Assembly (NCBI GenBank): GCA_041905595.1
Contig: JAYRKT010000011.1
Location: forward strand, 1 to 64,000
Length of the DNA stretch: 64,000 bases
Direction of reading: 5' to 3'
Source: Aliitabrizicola sp041905595
GTDB lineage: Bacteria > Pseudomonadota > Alphaproteobacteria > Rhodobacterales > Rhodobacteraceae
Below are positions 9,238 to 16,852 of this stretch, piece by piece. Position 1 is the stretch's first letter. Every line of letters starts with the position of its first letter. Position numbers and translations under genes: made by a program. The notes under the pieces are model-generated. The model was given only the letters and a program-made list of their open reading frames with translations, did no database searches and was not told the origin of the DNA.

Positions 9238-9874
9238 AGAGCCGTTTCGCTTCTTCCAGGGTGTCGAACATGTACAGCTGGCCGTTGCGCAGCACCGCTG
9301 CGGAGCGGCAGAATTTCGAGATGATGTCGGCCGAATGCGACACGATCACCACCGTCGATTTTTGTAGCCGGTCGCGCAGCAGGTTGCCTGCCTTGCGGTT
9401 GAATTCGGCGTCGGTGGTAGCTGGCATGCCTTCGTCGATCAGGTAGATGTCGAATTCCAGTGCCAGCAGCAGCGCAAAGGAAAACCGCGACCGCATCCCC
9501 GAGGAATAGGTTGCGACCGGCATGTCGAAGTATTCCTCGATCCCGCAAAGCCATCGGCAGAAGCTTTCGACGTAATCGGGGTCAAGCCCGTAAAGGCGGG
9601 CGATGTAGCGCGCATTCTCGGTGCCCGTGTGCTTGCCGATCACCCCACCCATGAAGCCCAGTGGGAAGGAGATGCGCGAGGTGCGGCTGACGCGGCCCTC
9701 GTCCGGCTTTTCGAGCCCCGCCATCATGTTGATGATCGTGGTCTTTCCGGTGCCGTTCGGGGCCAGGATGCCAAGCGAATTGCCCAGTTCGATACGGAAC
9801 GACGCCCGGTCGAGGATGACCTTGCGCCGCTTGCCGGTCCAGAAGGACTTGCTGACTGTATCGAACTCGATCAT
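9221..9874 (-). CDS. kpsT: KpsT-like capsule polysaccharide ABC transporter ATPase
   Basis: ATPase of an ABC-2 polysaccharide exporter. Walker A is APNGTGKTT (residues 38-46), the ABC signature is the family variant YSSGM (123-127), Walker B is YLIDEG (144-149), and the H-loop is VSH (178-180). The 217-residue length and the WTGKRRK segment are typical of KpsT/CtrD. It should power a KpsM permease, but no kpsM lies upstream; the next upstream gene is on the other strand. It overlaps kpsE by 17 bp. The permease must therefore be elsewhere in the genome or missing. Confidence 0.9.
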   Translation of the reverse strand: MIEFDTVSKSFWTGKRRKVILDRASFRIELGNSLGILAPNGTGKTTIINMMAGLEKPDEGRVSRTSRISFPLGFMGGVIGKHTGTENARYIARLYGLDPDYVESFCRWLCGIEEYFDMPVATYSSGMRSRFSFALLLALEFDIYLIDEGMPATTDAEFNRKAGNLLRDRLQKSTVVIVSHSADIISKFCRSAAVLRNGQLYMFDTLEEAKRLYDYEA

Positions 9875-10013
9875 CCGCGCCCTGCTGACGCCGCGTTCCG
9901 CCCGCGCCGTTGCTATGCCCTTTGCCTCTGTCCCGCATAGGGGAACTTTCTTAACGTCATGCCTTATGCCGGCTTTCGGGCGTCATTATGTCGGAAGACG
10001 GGACAAAGAGACA

Positions 10014-10655
10014 ATGACAATCACGACTTTGGCATCTGGATCAACGATGGGAACCCGGGATCTGCCGGCTGAAATCCGCGCCTGCCGGCTTTGCGCCGAC
10101 CGCTTCGCGGCGACTGCGACGGCCCATGAGCCGCGCCCGGTCGTCTGGTTCCGAACCGGGGCGCGGATGCTGGTCGCGGGTCAGGCCCCCGGGTTGCGGG
10201 TGCACGAGGTGCAGGAGCCGTTTCGCGACGCGAGCGGCGCGCGCCTGCGCAACTGGATGGGCGTGACCGAGGCCGAGTTCTATGACCTCGATCGGGTGGC
10301 GGTGGTGCCCATGGCCTTCTGCTTTCCGGGATATGATGCAAAGGGCTCCGACCTTCCGCCTCCGCCGCTCTGTGCCGCGACCTGGCGGGCGCGGGTCATG
10401 GCGGCGTTGCCTGACCTGAAGCTGATCCTGGCGGTCGGCGGTGCTGCGCAGCGCTGGCATCTCGGAGCAGCCGCGGCGGATGGGGTGACTGCGACGGTTG
10501 CCAATTGGCGCGCCTTCGCGCCGGGGCTTTACCCGCTGCCGCATCCATCCTGGCGCAACACCGGCTGGCTGAAGCGTAATCCCTGGTTCGAGGCCGAACT
10601 GGTGCCCGACCTTCGGCTGACGGTGCGGTACGTCCTGGACAGGGCCGGGTCCTGA
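10014..10655 (+). CDS. Uracil-DNA glycosylase family protein
   Basis: A 213-residue protein of the uracil-DNA glycosylase superfamily. The N-terminal CRLC pair (about residues 24-27) is followed by the uracil-pocket motif LVAGQAPGLRVHE with EPFRDASGARLRNWMG, and the C-terminal motif LPHPSWRN replaces the HPS loop that inserts into DNA. This arrangement fits a less-studied UDG branch common in Proteobacteria; only two clustered Cys are seen, so a 4Fe-4S cluster is unlikely. The role would be base-excision repair, but substrate range is not predictable. The ATG at 10014 is used; ATG 10047 is an alternative, and neither has a strong ribosome site. The same frame is open upstream to 9621, antisense to kpsT, which I reject as coding. 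Confidence 0.8.
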   Translation: MTITTLASGSTMGTRDLPAEIRACRLCADRFAATATAHEPRPVVWFRTGARMLVAGQAPGLRVHEVQEPFRDASGARLRNWMGVTEAEFYDLDRVAVVPMAFCFPGYDAKGSDLPPPPLCAATWRARVMAALPDLKLILAVGGAAQRWHLGAAAADGVTATVANWRAFAPGLYPLPHPSWRNTGWLKRNPWFEAELVPDLRLTVRYVLDRAGS

Positions 10656-10731
10656 TGCCGCAGCCAGAGCGGTTGCGAGCCGGCGCAGCAATGTCTAGTG
10701 CTGGCCGCAGGAACAGGAGAGGTGCCGCGCC

Positions 10732-11511
10732 ATGACGCCGCTGGACCAGGCCCATGCCGAGATGACGGAGACCGGCGAGGATGCCGCGAGACTGCGTTTC
10801 TACGAACGGCTGGCCGATGGCGAGCTGTTCCTGCTTCTCGAGCAGGAGCCGGTGGACGACGCCGTCACGCCCCGCGTCTTTCCGCTTGAGGAGGGGCCTG
10901 TAGTGCTGGTTTTCGACCGCGAGGACCGGCTGGCCGAGTTCGCCGGCGCCATCGTGCCCTATGCGGCGCTGCCGGGGCGGGTGGTCGTGCGGCAACTGGC
11001 GGGGCAGGGGGTCGGGATCGGCCTGAACCTGGGTGTGGCCCCCTCGGCCTTTCTCGTTCCGTCCGATGCCGTGGACTGGCTCGCCACGCTTCTGGATCGC
11101 GCACCCGCGACCATCGAGGCTCGGCCGGAACGCTTCATCCCTCCGGGGGACCTGCCCGAGATCCTCCTCCGGGCGCTTGACCAGAAGCTGGCGCGCGCGG
11201 CCGGTCTGGCTGGTGCGGCGCTCCTGGCCGGGGTCGTCTATGGCGGCGGCCATCGCGGACATGTGCTCGCGCTCATCGGGGCGGTGGAGGGCGCGCAACC
11301 AGCGCTGGCCAACGCGGTGGGCGAGGCGTTGACCTTTTCCGGCTTCGATGCCGGGGAGCTTGACGTGGTGTTCCTCGACGCGGACGATCCAGTGCTGGGT
11401 CAGCTGGCTTCCGTCGCCCTGCGCTTCGACCTGCCCGAGCCTGCTGCATCAGAGCCTGGCATGCCTGCCGCCCCGGGAAGCGACCCGGCGCGGCCGCCGA
11501 TCCTGCGGTGA
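10732..11511 (+). CDS. SseB-domain protein
   Basis: A 259-residue soluble protein. The N-terminal half (RFYERLADGELFLLLE, later PVVLVFDREDRLAEFAG) matches the SseB N-terminal domain found in many Proteobacteria and Actinobacteria, whose molecular role is poorly known. The C-terminal half repeats an SseB-C-like alpha/beta pattern and ends in a Pro/Ala-rich tail. AGGAGAGG upstream supports the ATG at 10732. It lies 76 bp after the glycosylase gene on the same strand and is followed by the large inverted repeat at 11518-11580, which probably marks its end. Confidence 0.75.
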   Translation: MTPLDQAHAEMTETGEDAARLRFYERLADGELFLLLEQEPVDDAVTPRVFPLEEGPVVLVFDREDRLAEFAGAIVPYAALPGRVVVRQLAGQGVGIGLNLGVAPSAFLVPSDAVDWLATLLDRAPATIEARPERFIPPGDLPEILLRALDQKLARAAGLAGAALLAGVVYGGGHRGHVLALIGAVEGAQPALANAVGEALTFSGFDAGELDVVFLDADDPVLGQLASVALRFDLPEPAASEPGMPAAPGSDPARPPILR

Positions 11512-11517
11512 GCCGGC

Positions 11518-11581
11518 GATTTTTCTGCGAAAAATCTGCCTTCACCACGAACGATCCACTGGGATTCTTCGCAGAAAATTC
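11518..11581. repeat. Long imperfect inverted repeat (19-bp arms), possible terminator
   Basis: GATTTTTCTGCGAAAAATC (11518-11536) and GATTCTTCGCAGAAAATTC (11563-11581) are reverse complements at 17 of 19 positions, with a 26-base loop. It starts a few bases after the SseB gene stop and is much AT-richer than its surroundings. A terminator or a mobile palindromic repeat are both possible. Confidence 0.6.
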
Positions 11582-11603
11582 GACGAAGTTCTGTCTTTCG
11601 GTT

Positions 11604-11621
11604 GGGGTAATATTATACCCC
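11604..11621. repeat. Small hairpin in AT-rich tract before rplM
   Basis: GGGGTA (11604-11609) pairs with TACCCC (11616-11621) around ATATTA. It lies in an unusually AT-rich tract (about 11580-11660) between the SseB gene and rplM. Confidence 0.45.
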
Positions 11622-11667
11622 ATACTCAATACCATGATATTAAACGATTATATGTTTTCCAGGGTGC

Positions 11668-11696
11668 TTGACCTGCCTGTCGCATTCGGCGATACA
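11668..11696 (+). promoter_or_regulatory. Candidate promoter of rplM-rpsI
   Basis: TTGACC (11668-11673) is followed after 17 bases by GATACA (11691-11696). This is a reasonable sigma70-type pair for a GC-rich alphaproteobacterium, 55 bp before the rplM ATG. Confidence 0.35.
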
Positions 11697-11712
11697 CCCC
11701 CATCCGAGATTC

Positions 11713-11728
11713 CGGGGGGCGACCCCCG
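11713..11728 (+). promoter_or_regulatory. Hairpin with GCGA tetraloop in rplM leader
   Basis: CGGGGG (11713-11718), loop GCGA, CCCCCG (11723-11728). It lies 22 bases before the rplM start, between the candidate promoter and the ribosome site, so it would be part of the 5' leader. Whether it binds L13 is unknown. Confidence 0.4.
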
Positions 11729-11750
11729 CTTCAAGACCGAGAGTCAGACC

Positions 11751-12215
11751 ATGAAAACCTTCACCGCTACACCGGCGGATATCGAGAAGAAGTGGATCCT
11801 GATCGACGCCGAGGGCGTTGTTCTGGGCCGCCTCGCCACGATCGTCGCCAATATCCTGCGCGGCAAGAACAAGCCGACCTTCACGCCGCACATGGACATG
11901 GGCGACAATGTGATCGTCATCAACGCCGACAAGATCCAGATGACCGGCAACAAGCGTGCCGACAAGCGTTACTACTGGCATACCGGCCATCCGGGCGGCA
12001 TCAAGTTCCGCACCGCCGAGCAGGTGCTGAGCGGCAACCACCCCGAGCGCGTGGTCGAAAAGGCCGTCGAGCGGATGATCACCCGCAACCGTCTGGGCCG
12101 CCAGCAGATGTCGAACCTGCGCGTCTATGCCGGCGCCGCGCATCCGCATGAAGCGCAGCAGCCCACCGTTCTCGACGTCAAGTCGATGAACCCGAAGAAC
12201 ACCCGGAGCGCCTGA
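11751..12215 (+). CDS. rplM: 50S ribosomal protein L13
   Basis: Component of the large ribosomal subunit. The 154-residue sequence MKTFTATPADIEKKWILIDA, with VLGRLA, GRNK-like GKNKPTFTPHMDMGD, YYWHTGHPGG and VEKAVERMI, is full-length L13. The frame is open further upstream, but L13 homology begins at ATG 11751. It is followed two bases later by rpsI, the conserved rplM-rpsI pair. Confidence 0.98.
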   Translation: MKTFTATPADIEKKWILIDAEGVVLGRLATIVANILRGKNKPTFTPHMDMGDNVIVINADKIQMTGNKRADKRYYWHTGHPGGIKFRTAEQVLSGNHPERVVEKAVERMITRNRLGRQQMSNLRVYAGAAHPHEAQQPTVLDVKSMNPKNTRSA

Positions 12216-12217
12216 TC

Positions 12218-12703
12218 ATGGCTGACATCAAATCCCTCGACGACCTGAAAGCCGCCGTGACGACCTCCGAGCCGGCCGTTGCCGCCGCTGCTCCGCGTAC
12301 CCCGGTGCGTGATGCGCAGGGCCGTTCCTATGCGACTGGCAAGCGGAAAAACGCCGTTGCCCGCGTGTGGATCAAGCCGGGTTCCGGCAAGGTCACCGTG
12401 AACGGCAAGGAAATGGCAGTCTACTTCGCCCGCCCGGTTCTGCAGATGATCCTGCGCCAGCCCTTCACCATCGCCAATGTCGAAGGCCAGTTCGACGTGG
12501 TCGCGACCGTTGTCGGTGGCGGCCTGTCCGGCCAGGCCGGTGCGGTGAAGCACGGTGTCTCGAAAGCACTGCAGCTTTACGAACCGTCGCTGCGCGCCCC
12601 GCTGAAGGCTGCCGGCTTCCTGACCCGCGACAGCCGCGTGGTCGAGCGCAAGAAGTACGGCAAGCGCAAAGCCCGCCGCAGCTTCCAGTTCTCGAAGCGC
12701 TGA
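12218..12703 (+). CDS. rpsI: 30S ribosomal protein S9
   Basis: Component of the small ribosomal subunit, reaching the decoding centre with its C-terminal tail. The C-terminal ~130 residues are classical S9 (YATGKRKNAVARVW, GLSGQAGAVKHGVSKAL, VERKKYGKRKARRSFQFSKR). The N-terminal ~35 residues form an Ala-rich extension usual in alphaproteobacterial S9. Starts 2 bp after rplM and is followed by a strong terminator. Confidence 0.98.
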   Translation: MADIKSLDDLKAAVTTSEPAVAAAAPRTPVRDAQGRSYATGKRKNAVARVWIKPGSGKVTVNGKEMAVYFARPVLQMILRQPFTIANVEGQFDVVATVVGGGLSGQAGAVKHGVSKALQLYEPSLRAPLKAAGFLTRDSRVVERKKYGKRKARRSFQFSKR

Positions 12704-12734
12704 TCCGATCGACCGGTTGCCGGTCTTTCTGCAG

Positions 12735-12759
12735 GGCCGCTCCGTTGGAGCGGCCTTTT
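12735..12759 (+). terminator. Rho-independent terminator of rplM-rpsI
   Basis: GGCCGCTCC (12735-12743), loop GTT, GGAGCGGCC (12747-12755), then TTTTG. Perfect 9-bp GC stem placed 31 bp after the rpsI stop. Confidence 0.85.
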
Positions 12760-12794
12760 GCTTTCCGTTCCGGCGGGGCGCCGCTGCGGGCAAC

Positions 12795-12822
12795 AAAAAA
12801 TGGGCCGGATGTCTCCGGCCCA
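12795..12822 (-). terminator. Rho-independent terminator of the DUF1127 gene
   Basis: On the minus strand TGGGCCGGA (12822-12814), loop GACA, TCCGGCCCA (12809-12801), then six T (12800-12795). It ends transcription coming from the minus-strand DUF1127 gene. Confidence 0.85.
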
Positions 12823-12865
12823 GTCTGGGGTTACCGATCAGGGAATCGGTCTCGGATGGCGCGGA

Positions 12866-13105
12866 TCAGTCGCGCCAAAAGGGCTTTGCGCATTCAGTCC
12901 GCGCCTCGTCCGGACTCAGACCGATATCGATCAGCATATGGCGATCAAGGCGCGACAGGCTGCGTCGCGCGCGCAGGCGGGTCTCCCAGAGCACGACCTG
13001 TCGGGCCACGGTGACCACGACGCGCGACAGGGGAGGCAAGGCCACCCCCGGCGGCAAGCCGGTCAGCTGGGCGAGGGTCGGATCTTTCGCGCGGAGCGCG
13101 GACAT
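12866..13105 (-). CDS. DUF1127 (YjiS-like) small basic protein
   Basis: A 79-residue Arg-rich protein. The C-terminal half carries the DUF1127 pattern: RSLSRLDRHMLIDIGLSPDEA. Members are small RNA-associated or stress/metabolism regulators in several alphaproteobacteria, and those with this domain often influence phosphate, nitrogen or amine metabolism. Start supported by AAGG upstream. It is transcribed divergently from the MocR-type regulator, and the shared 85-bp region contains the GATACAA repeats, so the MocR protein may control it (inference). Confidence 0.8.
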   Translation of the reverse strand: MSALRAKDPTLAQLTGLPPGVALPPLSRVVVTVARQVVLWETRLRARRSLSRLDRHMLIDIGLSPDEARTECAKPFWRD

Positions 13106-13123
13106 GGGAGCACCTTTTGTGTT

Positions 13124-13203
13124 GATACAATTTTGATGTTAGCGTAGTGATTTGATACAAATGGGCGGAACAAAAGGGAAGAAAAACATTGTGACCGATA
13201 CAA
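13124..13203. promoter_or_regulatory. Three GATACAA direct repeats (candidate MocR operator)
   Basis: GATACAA occurs at 13124-13130, 13154-13160 and 13197-13203; the first and third extend to GATACAATTT. They fill the divergent region between DUF1127 and the MocR gene and reach into its first codons. MocR regulators characteristically bind direct repeats, so this fits autoregulation. Confidence 0.5.
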
Positions 13204-14579
13204 TTTGGTCCCCCGACCTGAGTCAATCCGATGGGCCGAAATATCTCGCCCTGACGGGCGCGCTTCGCCGCGCCATTCGCGAGGGCGAGCTGCAACCCGG
13301 CGAAAAACTCCCTCCTGTCAGGGACATGGCCTGGCGGTTGGGAATGACGCCGGGCACCGTGGCGCGGGCCTACCAACTTGCCACACAGGAAGGTCTGCTG
13401 TCGGGCGAGGTTGGTCGGGGTACATTCGTGACCGGTGTATCAAGGCAAAGACTCACGCCGCTGATCGAGCAGCCTCCACCCAAGGGTCAGGTCGACCTGC
13501 GCTGGCCGGCCCTGCCGGATGTCGGGCAGCTTGCCGCCTTCCGCCAGTCGCTGCACCGGATGGCCGAAGGGGTGGGGCGCGACTGGCTGTATTATCCAGA
13601 CCAACCCGCCGAAGCGGGCCTGCGTCAGGCCGTGTTGACCTGGTTGTCGGACCGAGTCCTGGGGGCGGTGGCTGCGGATGACATTGCGTTGACCCATGGT
13701 GGACAGAACGGCATCCTGACGGTGCTGCAGGCCGGCCTGCGTGGTGACCGTCCGGTGGTGATGCTCGAGGACCTGGCCTATCCCGGGTTGCGCCAGGCGG
13801 TGATGCAGATGCGCGGCGATCCGGTCACGGTCGAGATGGACGGCGAGGGGATGCGCCCGGATTCGCTTGACCTGGCCTGTCGCCGGCAGCGTGCCCAGTT
13901 CGTCTGCCTGACCCCCCAGGCGCAGAACCCGACCACCGCCTGCATGAGCGCGGACCGCCGGGCGGCGATTGTCGAGGTTGCGCGCCGACACGACCTGCAG
14001 ATCCTTGAGGACGATTGCTATTCGGTAGCAGAGAGCGACCTGCCGTCGTTCCGGGCCCTGGCGCCTGACCGCACCTGGTATGTCGGCAGCCTCTCAAAAT
14101 CGGTCTCTGCGGCGTTGCGCTTCGGTTGGGTCGTTTGCCCGCCCGGTCGCGGCGACGATGCACGGGCGGCGGCGAAGAACGCCTTCTTCGGCCTGGGGTT
14201 GCCGGTTCACCTGCTGTGTCTCGACATCATGACCTCGGGCGTGGGCGACAGAATCCGTCAGGCGGTGCGGCAGGAACTTGAGCCACGCCTTCAGACGGTC
14301 GTGAACGCGCTTGGCGCCTATGATCTGTGCTGGCAGCCGGGCGTCTCCTTCGTCTGGCTCAGGCTGCCCCGGGGATGGCGGACAACGAGCTTCACCGTGC
14401 GGGCCGAGGCCGAAGGTGTGCTCGTGCGCTCGGCCGACATCTATGCACTGACCACTGGGCGGGCACCGAATGCTGTGCGCATCGCGATTTCAGGGCAATC
14501 CTCACGCGCCGATTTCGATGATGCGATCGCACGGTTGAGCCGCCTTCTGGCAAGCCCGCCGCAAGAGCTTTCCCTGTGA
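13191..14579 (+). CDS. MocR/PdxR-type regulator (GntR HTH + aminotransferase fold)
   Basis: A 462-residue transcription regulator. Residues about 12-75 form a GntR winged helix (LPPVRDMAWRLGMTPGTVARAY); the rest is a fold-type I PLP-dependent aminotransferase-like domain with TPQAQNPT, LEDDCYSV and the Schiff-base lysine in VGSLSKSVSAALRFGW. In this family the enzyme domain senses PLP or an amino compound. I prefer GTG 13191 because AAGGGAAG lies just before it and the family begins close to that point; ATG 13161 or TTG 13152 would add a non-conserved leader. It is divergent from DUF1127 with GATACAA repeats between. Ligand and other targets unknown. Confidence 0.85.
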   Translation: MTDTIWSPDLSQSDGPKYLALTGALRRAIREGELQPGEKLPPVRDMAWRLGMTPGTVARAYQLATQEGLLSGEVGRGTFVTGVSRQRLTPLIEQPPPKGQVDLRWPALPDVGQLAAFRQSLHRMAEGVGRDWLYYPDQPAEAGLRQAVLTWLSDRVLGAVAADDIALTHGGQNGILTVLQAGLRGDRPVVMLEDLAYPGLRQAVMQMRGDPVTVEMDGEGMRPDSLDLACRRQRAQFVCLTPQAQNPTTACMSADRRAAIVEVARRHDLQILEDDCYSVAESDLPSFRALAPDRTWYVGSLSKSVSAALRFGWVVCPPGRGDDARAAAKNAFFGLGLPVHLLCLDIMTSGVGDRIRQAVRQELEPRLQTVVNALGAYDLCWQPGVSFVWLRLPRGWRTTSFTVRAEAEGVLVRSADIYALTTGRAPNAVRIAISGQSSRADFDDAIARLSRLLASPPQELSL

Positions 14580-14701
14580 ATGCTGTTGCAGCGACGACTC
14601 ATCCCATGGATTTGATGAGAAATTTTCGTATTCGCTGCTTGACCGGGCGGGCGGCGCTTCGCAATTTGGCTGCATCGAGCAGACAAAAGAAAGACCCGCA
14701 A

Positions 14702-14959
14702 ATGGGACAAGCCGCTTTTCATGCCCCCCACGGGGGCAGTGTTTTCCTTGGCATCCGCAAGAACCGCACGGGCGCGACCGAGATCGTCTATGACGACGGC
14801 GTGGCGCGCCGCCTGATCTGGCGCGTGACCGAAGCCCTCGCGGATGAGGGTCGTCTTTCCGACGCCCTGTCACGGGCCGTCCGCCAGACTCGCGTCCTTC
14901 CGGCGCTTTACTCGGAACTAAAGAAGCGCGCGATCGCGGTGGAAGCGGTCATCCGCTGA
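14702..14959 (+). CDS. Small conserved-looking hypothetical protein
   Basis: An 85-residue protein that I do not recognise. It has FLGIRKNRTGATEIVYDDGVA followed by an amphipathic helical C-terminus (LIWRVTEALADEGRLSDAL, then RAVRQTRVLPALYSELKKRA). The composition is balanced and there is no signal peptide or membrane helix, so it is probably cytosolic. I start it at ATG 14702, since the upstream 42 codons of the same frame look random; a TTGACC about 60 bp upstream (14639-14644) could be part of its promoter. A terminator follows at 14989. It is separate from the MocR gene (122 bp gap) and from the ABC operon. Confidence 0.55.
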   Translation: MGQAAFHAPHGGSVFLGIRKNRTGATEIVYDDGVARRLIWRVTEALADEGRLSDALSRAVRQTRVLPALYSELKKRAIAVEAVIR

Positions 14960-14988
14960 TCACCCGGCTGCCCTGAGTCGCCTGTTGG

Positions 14989-15010
14989 CGCCCGATTTTC
15001 GGGCGTTTGC
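14989..15010 (+). terminator. Rho-independent terminator
   Basis: CGCCCGA (14989-14995), loop TTT, TCGGGCG (14999-15005), then TTTGC. It ends the small hypothetical gene. Confidence 0.6.
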
Positions 15011-15155
15011 TTGCTGCTGCGTCGACATTTGTGCGCTGGCGGTCGGCAAAATTTGATCAAATCATCGTCTGACCCCTTTTCAGACCTGCTTTTCCATGCC
15101 AGAAACCGCCCTGACAACAGCACCGGCATGACAGCCGGGCGTGCTTACAGGGGGC

Positions 15156-16049
15156 ATGATGAGTTCAGGGGGATTCCTGCAAAGGATCGGCCGGTCGGAG
15201 GCTGCTAACGGCCTCACCATGATCAGCCCGACCGCGATCTACGCGATTTTGCTGCTTGCGGCGCCGCTGGTCACGGTCTTCGTATACTCCTTCATGGCAG
15301 ACGGACCCGCGGGGTCGCTGATCGCCGATTTCAGCTTCGCCAACTACGTCAAGATCTGGACCGGCAAGATCTACCGCGCGATCATGCTGCGCTCGCTCTG
15401 GGTGTCGATGGCGGTGACCGCCGTGACCGTGATCCTGGCCTATCCGGTCGCCTATTTCGTCAGCTTCAACGTTCCCCCGAACAAGAAGTCGCTCTGGCTT
15501 TTCCTCATCACCATCCCGTTCTGGACCAGCTATCTGATCCGCGTGTTCCTGTGGAAGGTGATCCTTGGCTATAACGGCGTCATCAACTCGGGCCTGATGT
15601 CGCTTGGCATCATCAACGAGCCGCTGACCTCGCTCAACTACAACGTGCAGGCCTTCGTCATCACGCTGGCCCATGCCTATGCACCGTTCGCGATCCTGCC
15701 CATCTATGTGGCGCTGGAAAAGATCGACCGTTCGCTGCTCGAAGCCGGGCAGGATCTGGGCGAAAGCCGGCTCCGCACCTTCTGGCGTGTGACGCTGCCA
15801 CTGTCGATGCCCGGTGTGATCGCGGCGATCCTGATCGTCTTCATCCCGACCATCGGCGACTACGTGACGCCGGACCTGATCGGCGGCGGCAAGTTGCCCA
15901 TGATCGCCAACATGATCCAGGTCGAGATGCTGAAGCAGAACCACAAGGCGATGGGATCCGCCATCGCGGTGTCGGCCATGCTGATCGTTGCAGGCGTGAC
16001 GCTGATCTTCCTGGCTCTCAACCGTCGCTTCCTGAGGGGCAACAAATGA
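15156..16049 (+). CDS. Polyamine-type ABC transporter permease (PotB-like)
   Basis: Inner-membrane permease of the spermidine/putrescine/opine (POPT) family. About six membrane helices are visible, with the cytoplasmic EAA loop in LLEAGQDLGESRLRTFWRVTLPLSMPG, which contacts the ATPase, and the PotB-like FWTSYLIRVFLWKVILG. The start is one of the two ATGs at 15156/15159 behind AGGGGGC. It overlaps the next permease by 4 bp, and that one overlaps the ATPase, forming a three-gene operon. The usual periplasmic binding protein gene is not present on either side, so the substrate cannot be fixed. Confidence 0.88.
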   Translation: MMSSGGFLQRIGRSEAANGLTMISPTAIYAILLLAAPLVTVFVYSFMADGPAGSLIADFSFANYVKIWTGKIYRAIMLRSLWVSMAVTAVTVILAYPVAYFVSFNVPPNKKSLWLFLITIPFWTSYLIRVFLWKVILGYNGVINSGLMSLGIINEPLTSLNYNVQAFVITLAHAYAPFAILPIYVALEKIDRSLLEAGQDLGESRLRTFWRVTLPLSMPGVIAAILIVFIPTIGDYVTPDLIGGGKLPMIANMIQVEMLKQNHKAMGSAIAVSAMLIVAGVTLIFLALNRRFLRGNK

Positions 16050-16852
16050 AGTTTCCGGCCCTCAAGACCTACGCGGTCGTCTACCTGATCTTCCTCTACG
16101 CTCCGATCGTGCTTCTGCCGCTCTTCGCGTTCAACAACAGCAAGGTCATCGCCTTCCCGCTGTCCGGGTTCACCACCGAGTGGTTCCAGATGATGTGGGA
16201 CGACACCCAGCTGTTCAAGGCGGTCAAGAACTCGCTCATCATTGCGGTGTCGTCCTCGATCCTGTCGACCAGCCTCGGCATCTTCGCGGCCCGCGCCACG
16301 ACCCGGTTCAACTTCCCGGGCAAGGCGGGGATCCTCGGCCTCATCATGCTGCCGATGGTGCTGCCCGAGATGATCGTGTCGATGTCGCTCCTCGTCGTGC
16401 TGCTGACGCTGAACGTGCCGCTGTCGATCCTGACGATCATCATGGGCCACCTGCTGATCTGCACGCCCTTTGCGACAGCGATCCTGTCCTCGGCCTTCCA
16501 GTCGCTCGACCGGTCGCTGGAAGAGGCGGCCTATGACTTGGGCGAGACGCCTGCCTCGACCTTCCGGTTGATCGTGCTGCCGCTTGTCATGCCAGGGATC
16601 ATCTCGTCCCTGCTGATCTGCTTCACCATCAGTCTGGACGAATTCATCATCGCCTACTTCCTGGGGGGCAACCAGACGGTGCTGTCGGTCTACATCTACG
16701 GCCAGTTCCGCTTCCCCGCCCGGGTTCCCGCCATCATGGCGCTCGGCACGGTGCTCGTCTGCCTGTCGATCTGCCTGCTGACCATCGCTGAATACTTCCG
16801 CCGCCGCGGCATCGCCCGGACCGGCGCCAAAGATACCGGAGGCTTCCTGTGA
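16046..16852 (+). CDS. Polyamine-type ABC transporter permease (PotC-like)
   Basis: Second permease of the operon, 268 residues, six predicted membrane helices. PotC-like signatures are LYAPIVLLPLFAFNNSK near the start, and the EAA loop LEEAAYDLGETPASTFRLIVLP, followed by FTISLDEFIIAYFLGG. It forms a heterodimer with the preceding permease. Starts with ATG in the stop of the previous gene and ends with a 4-bp overlap with the GTG of the ATPase, so the three proteins are translationally coupled. Confidence 0.9.
   Translation: MKFPALKTYAVVYLIFLYAPIVLLPLFAFNNSKVIAFPLSGFTTEWFQMMWDDTQLFKAVKNSLIIAVSSSILSTSLGIFAARATTRFNFPGKAGILGLIMLPMVLPEMIVSMSLLVVLLTLNVPLSILTIIMGHLLICTPFATAILSSAFQSLDRSLEEAAYDLGETPASTFRLIVLPLVMPGIISSLLICFTISLDEFIIAYFLGGNQTVLSVYIYGQFRFPARVPAIMALGTVLVCLSICLLTIAEYFRRRGIARTGAKDTGGFL

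Noticed and set aside
9621..10013. Upstream extension of the uracil-glycosylase gene
   Set aside because: It is antisense to kpsT and shows no glycosylase homology.
11508..11750. Upstream extension of the rplM frame
   Set aside because: L13 homology starts at 11751; the extension covers the AT-rich repeats and the leader.
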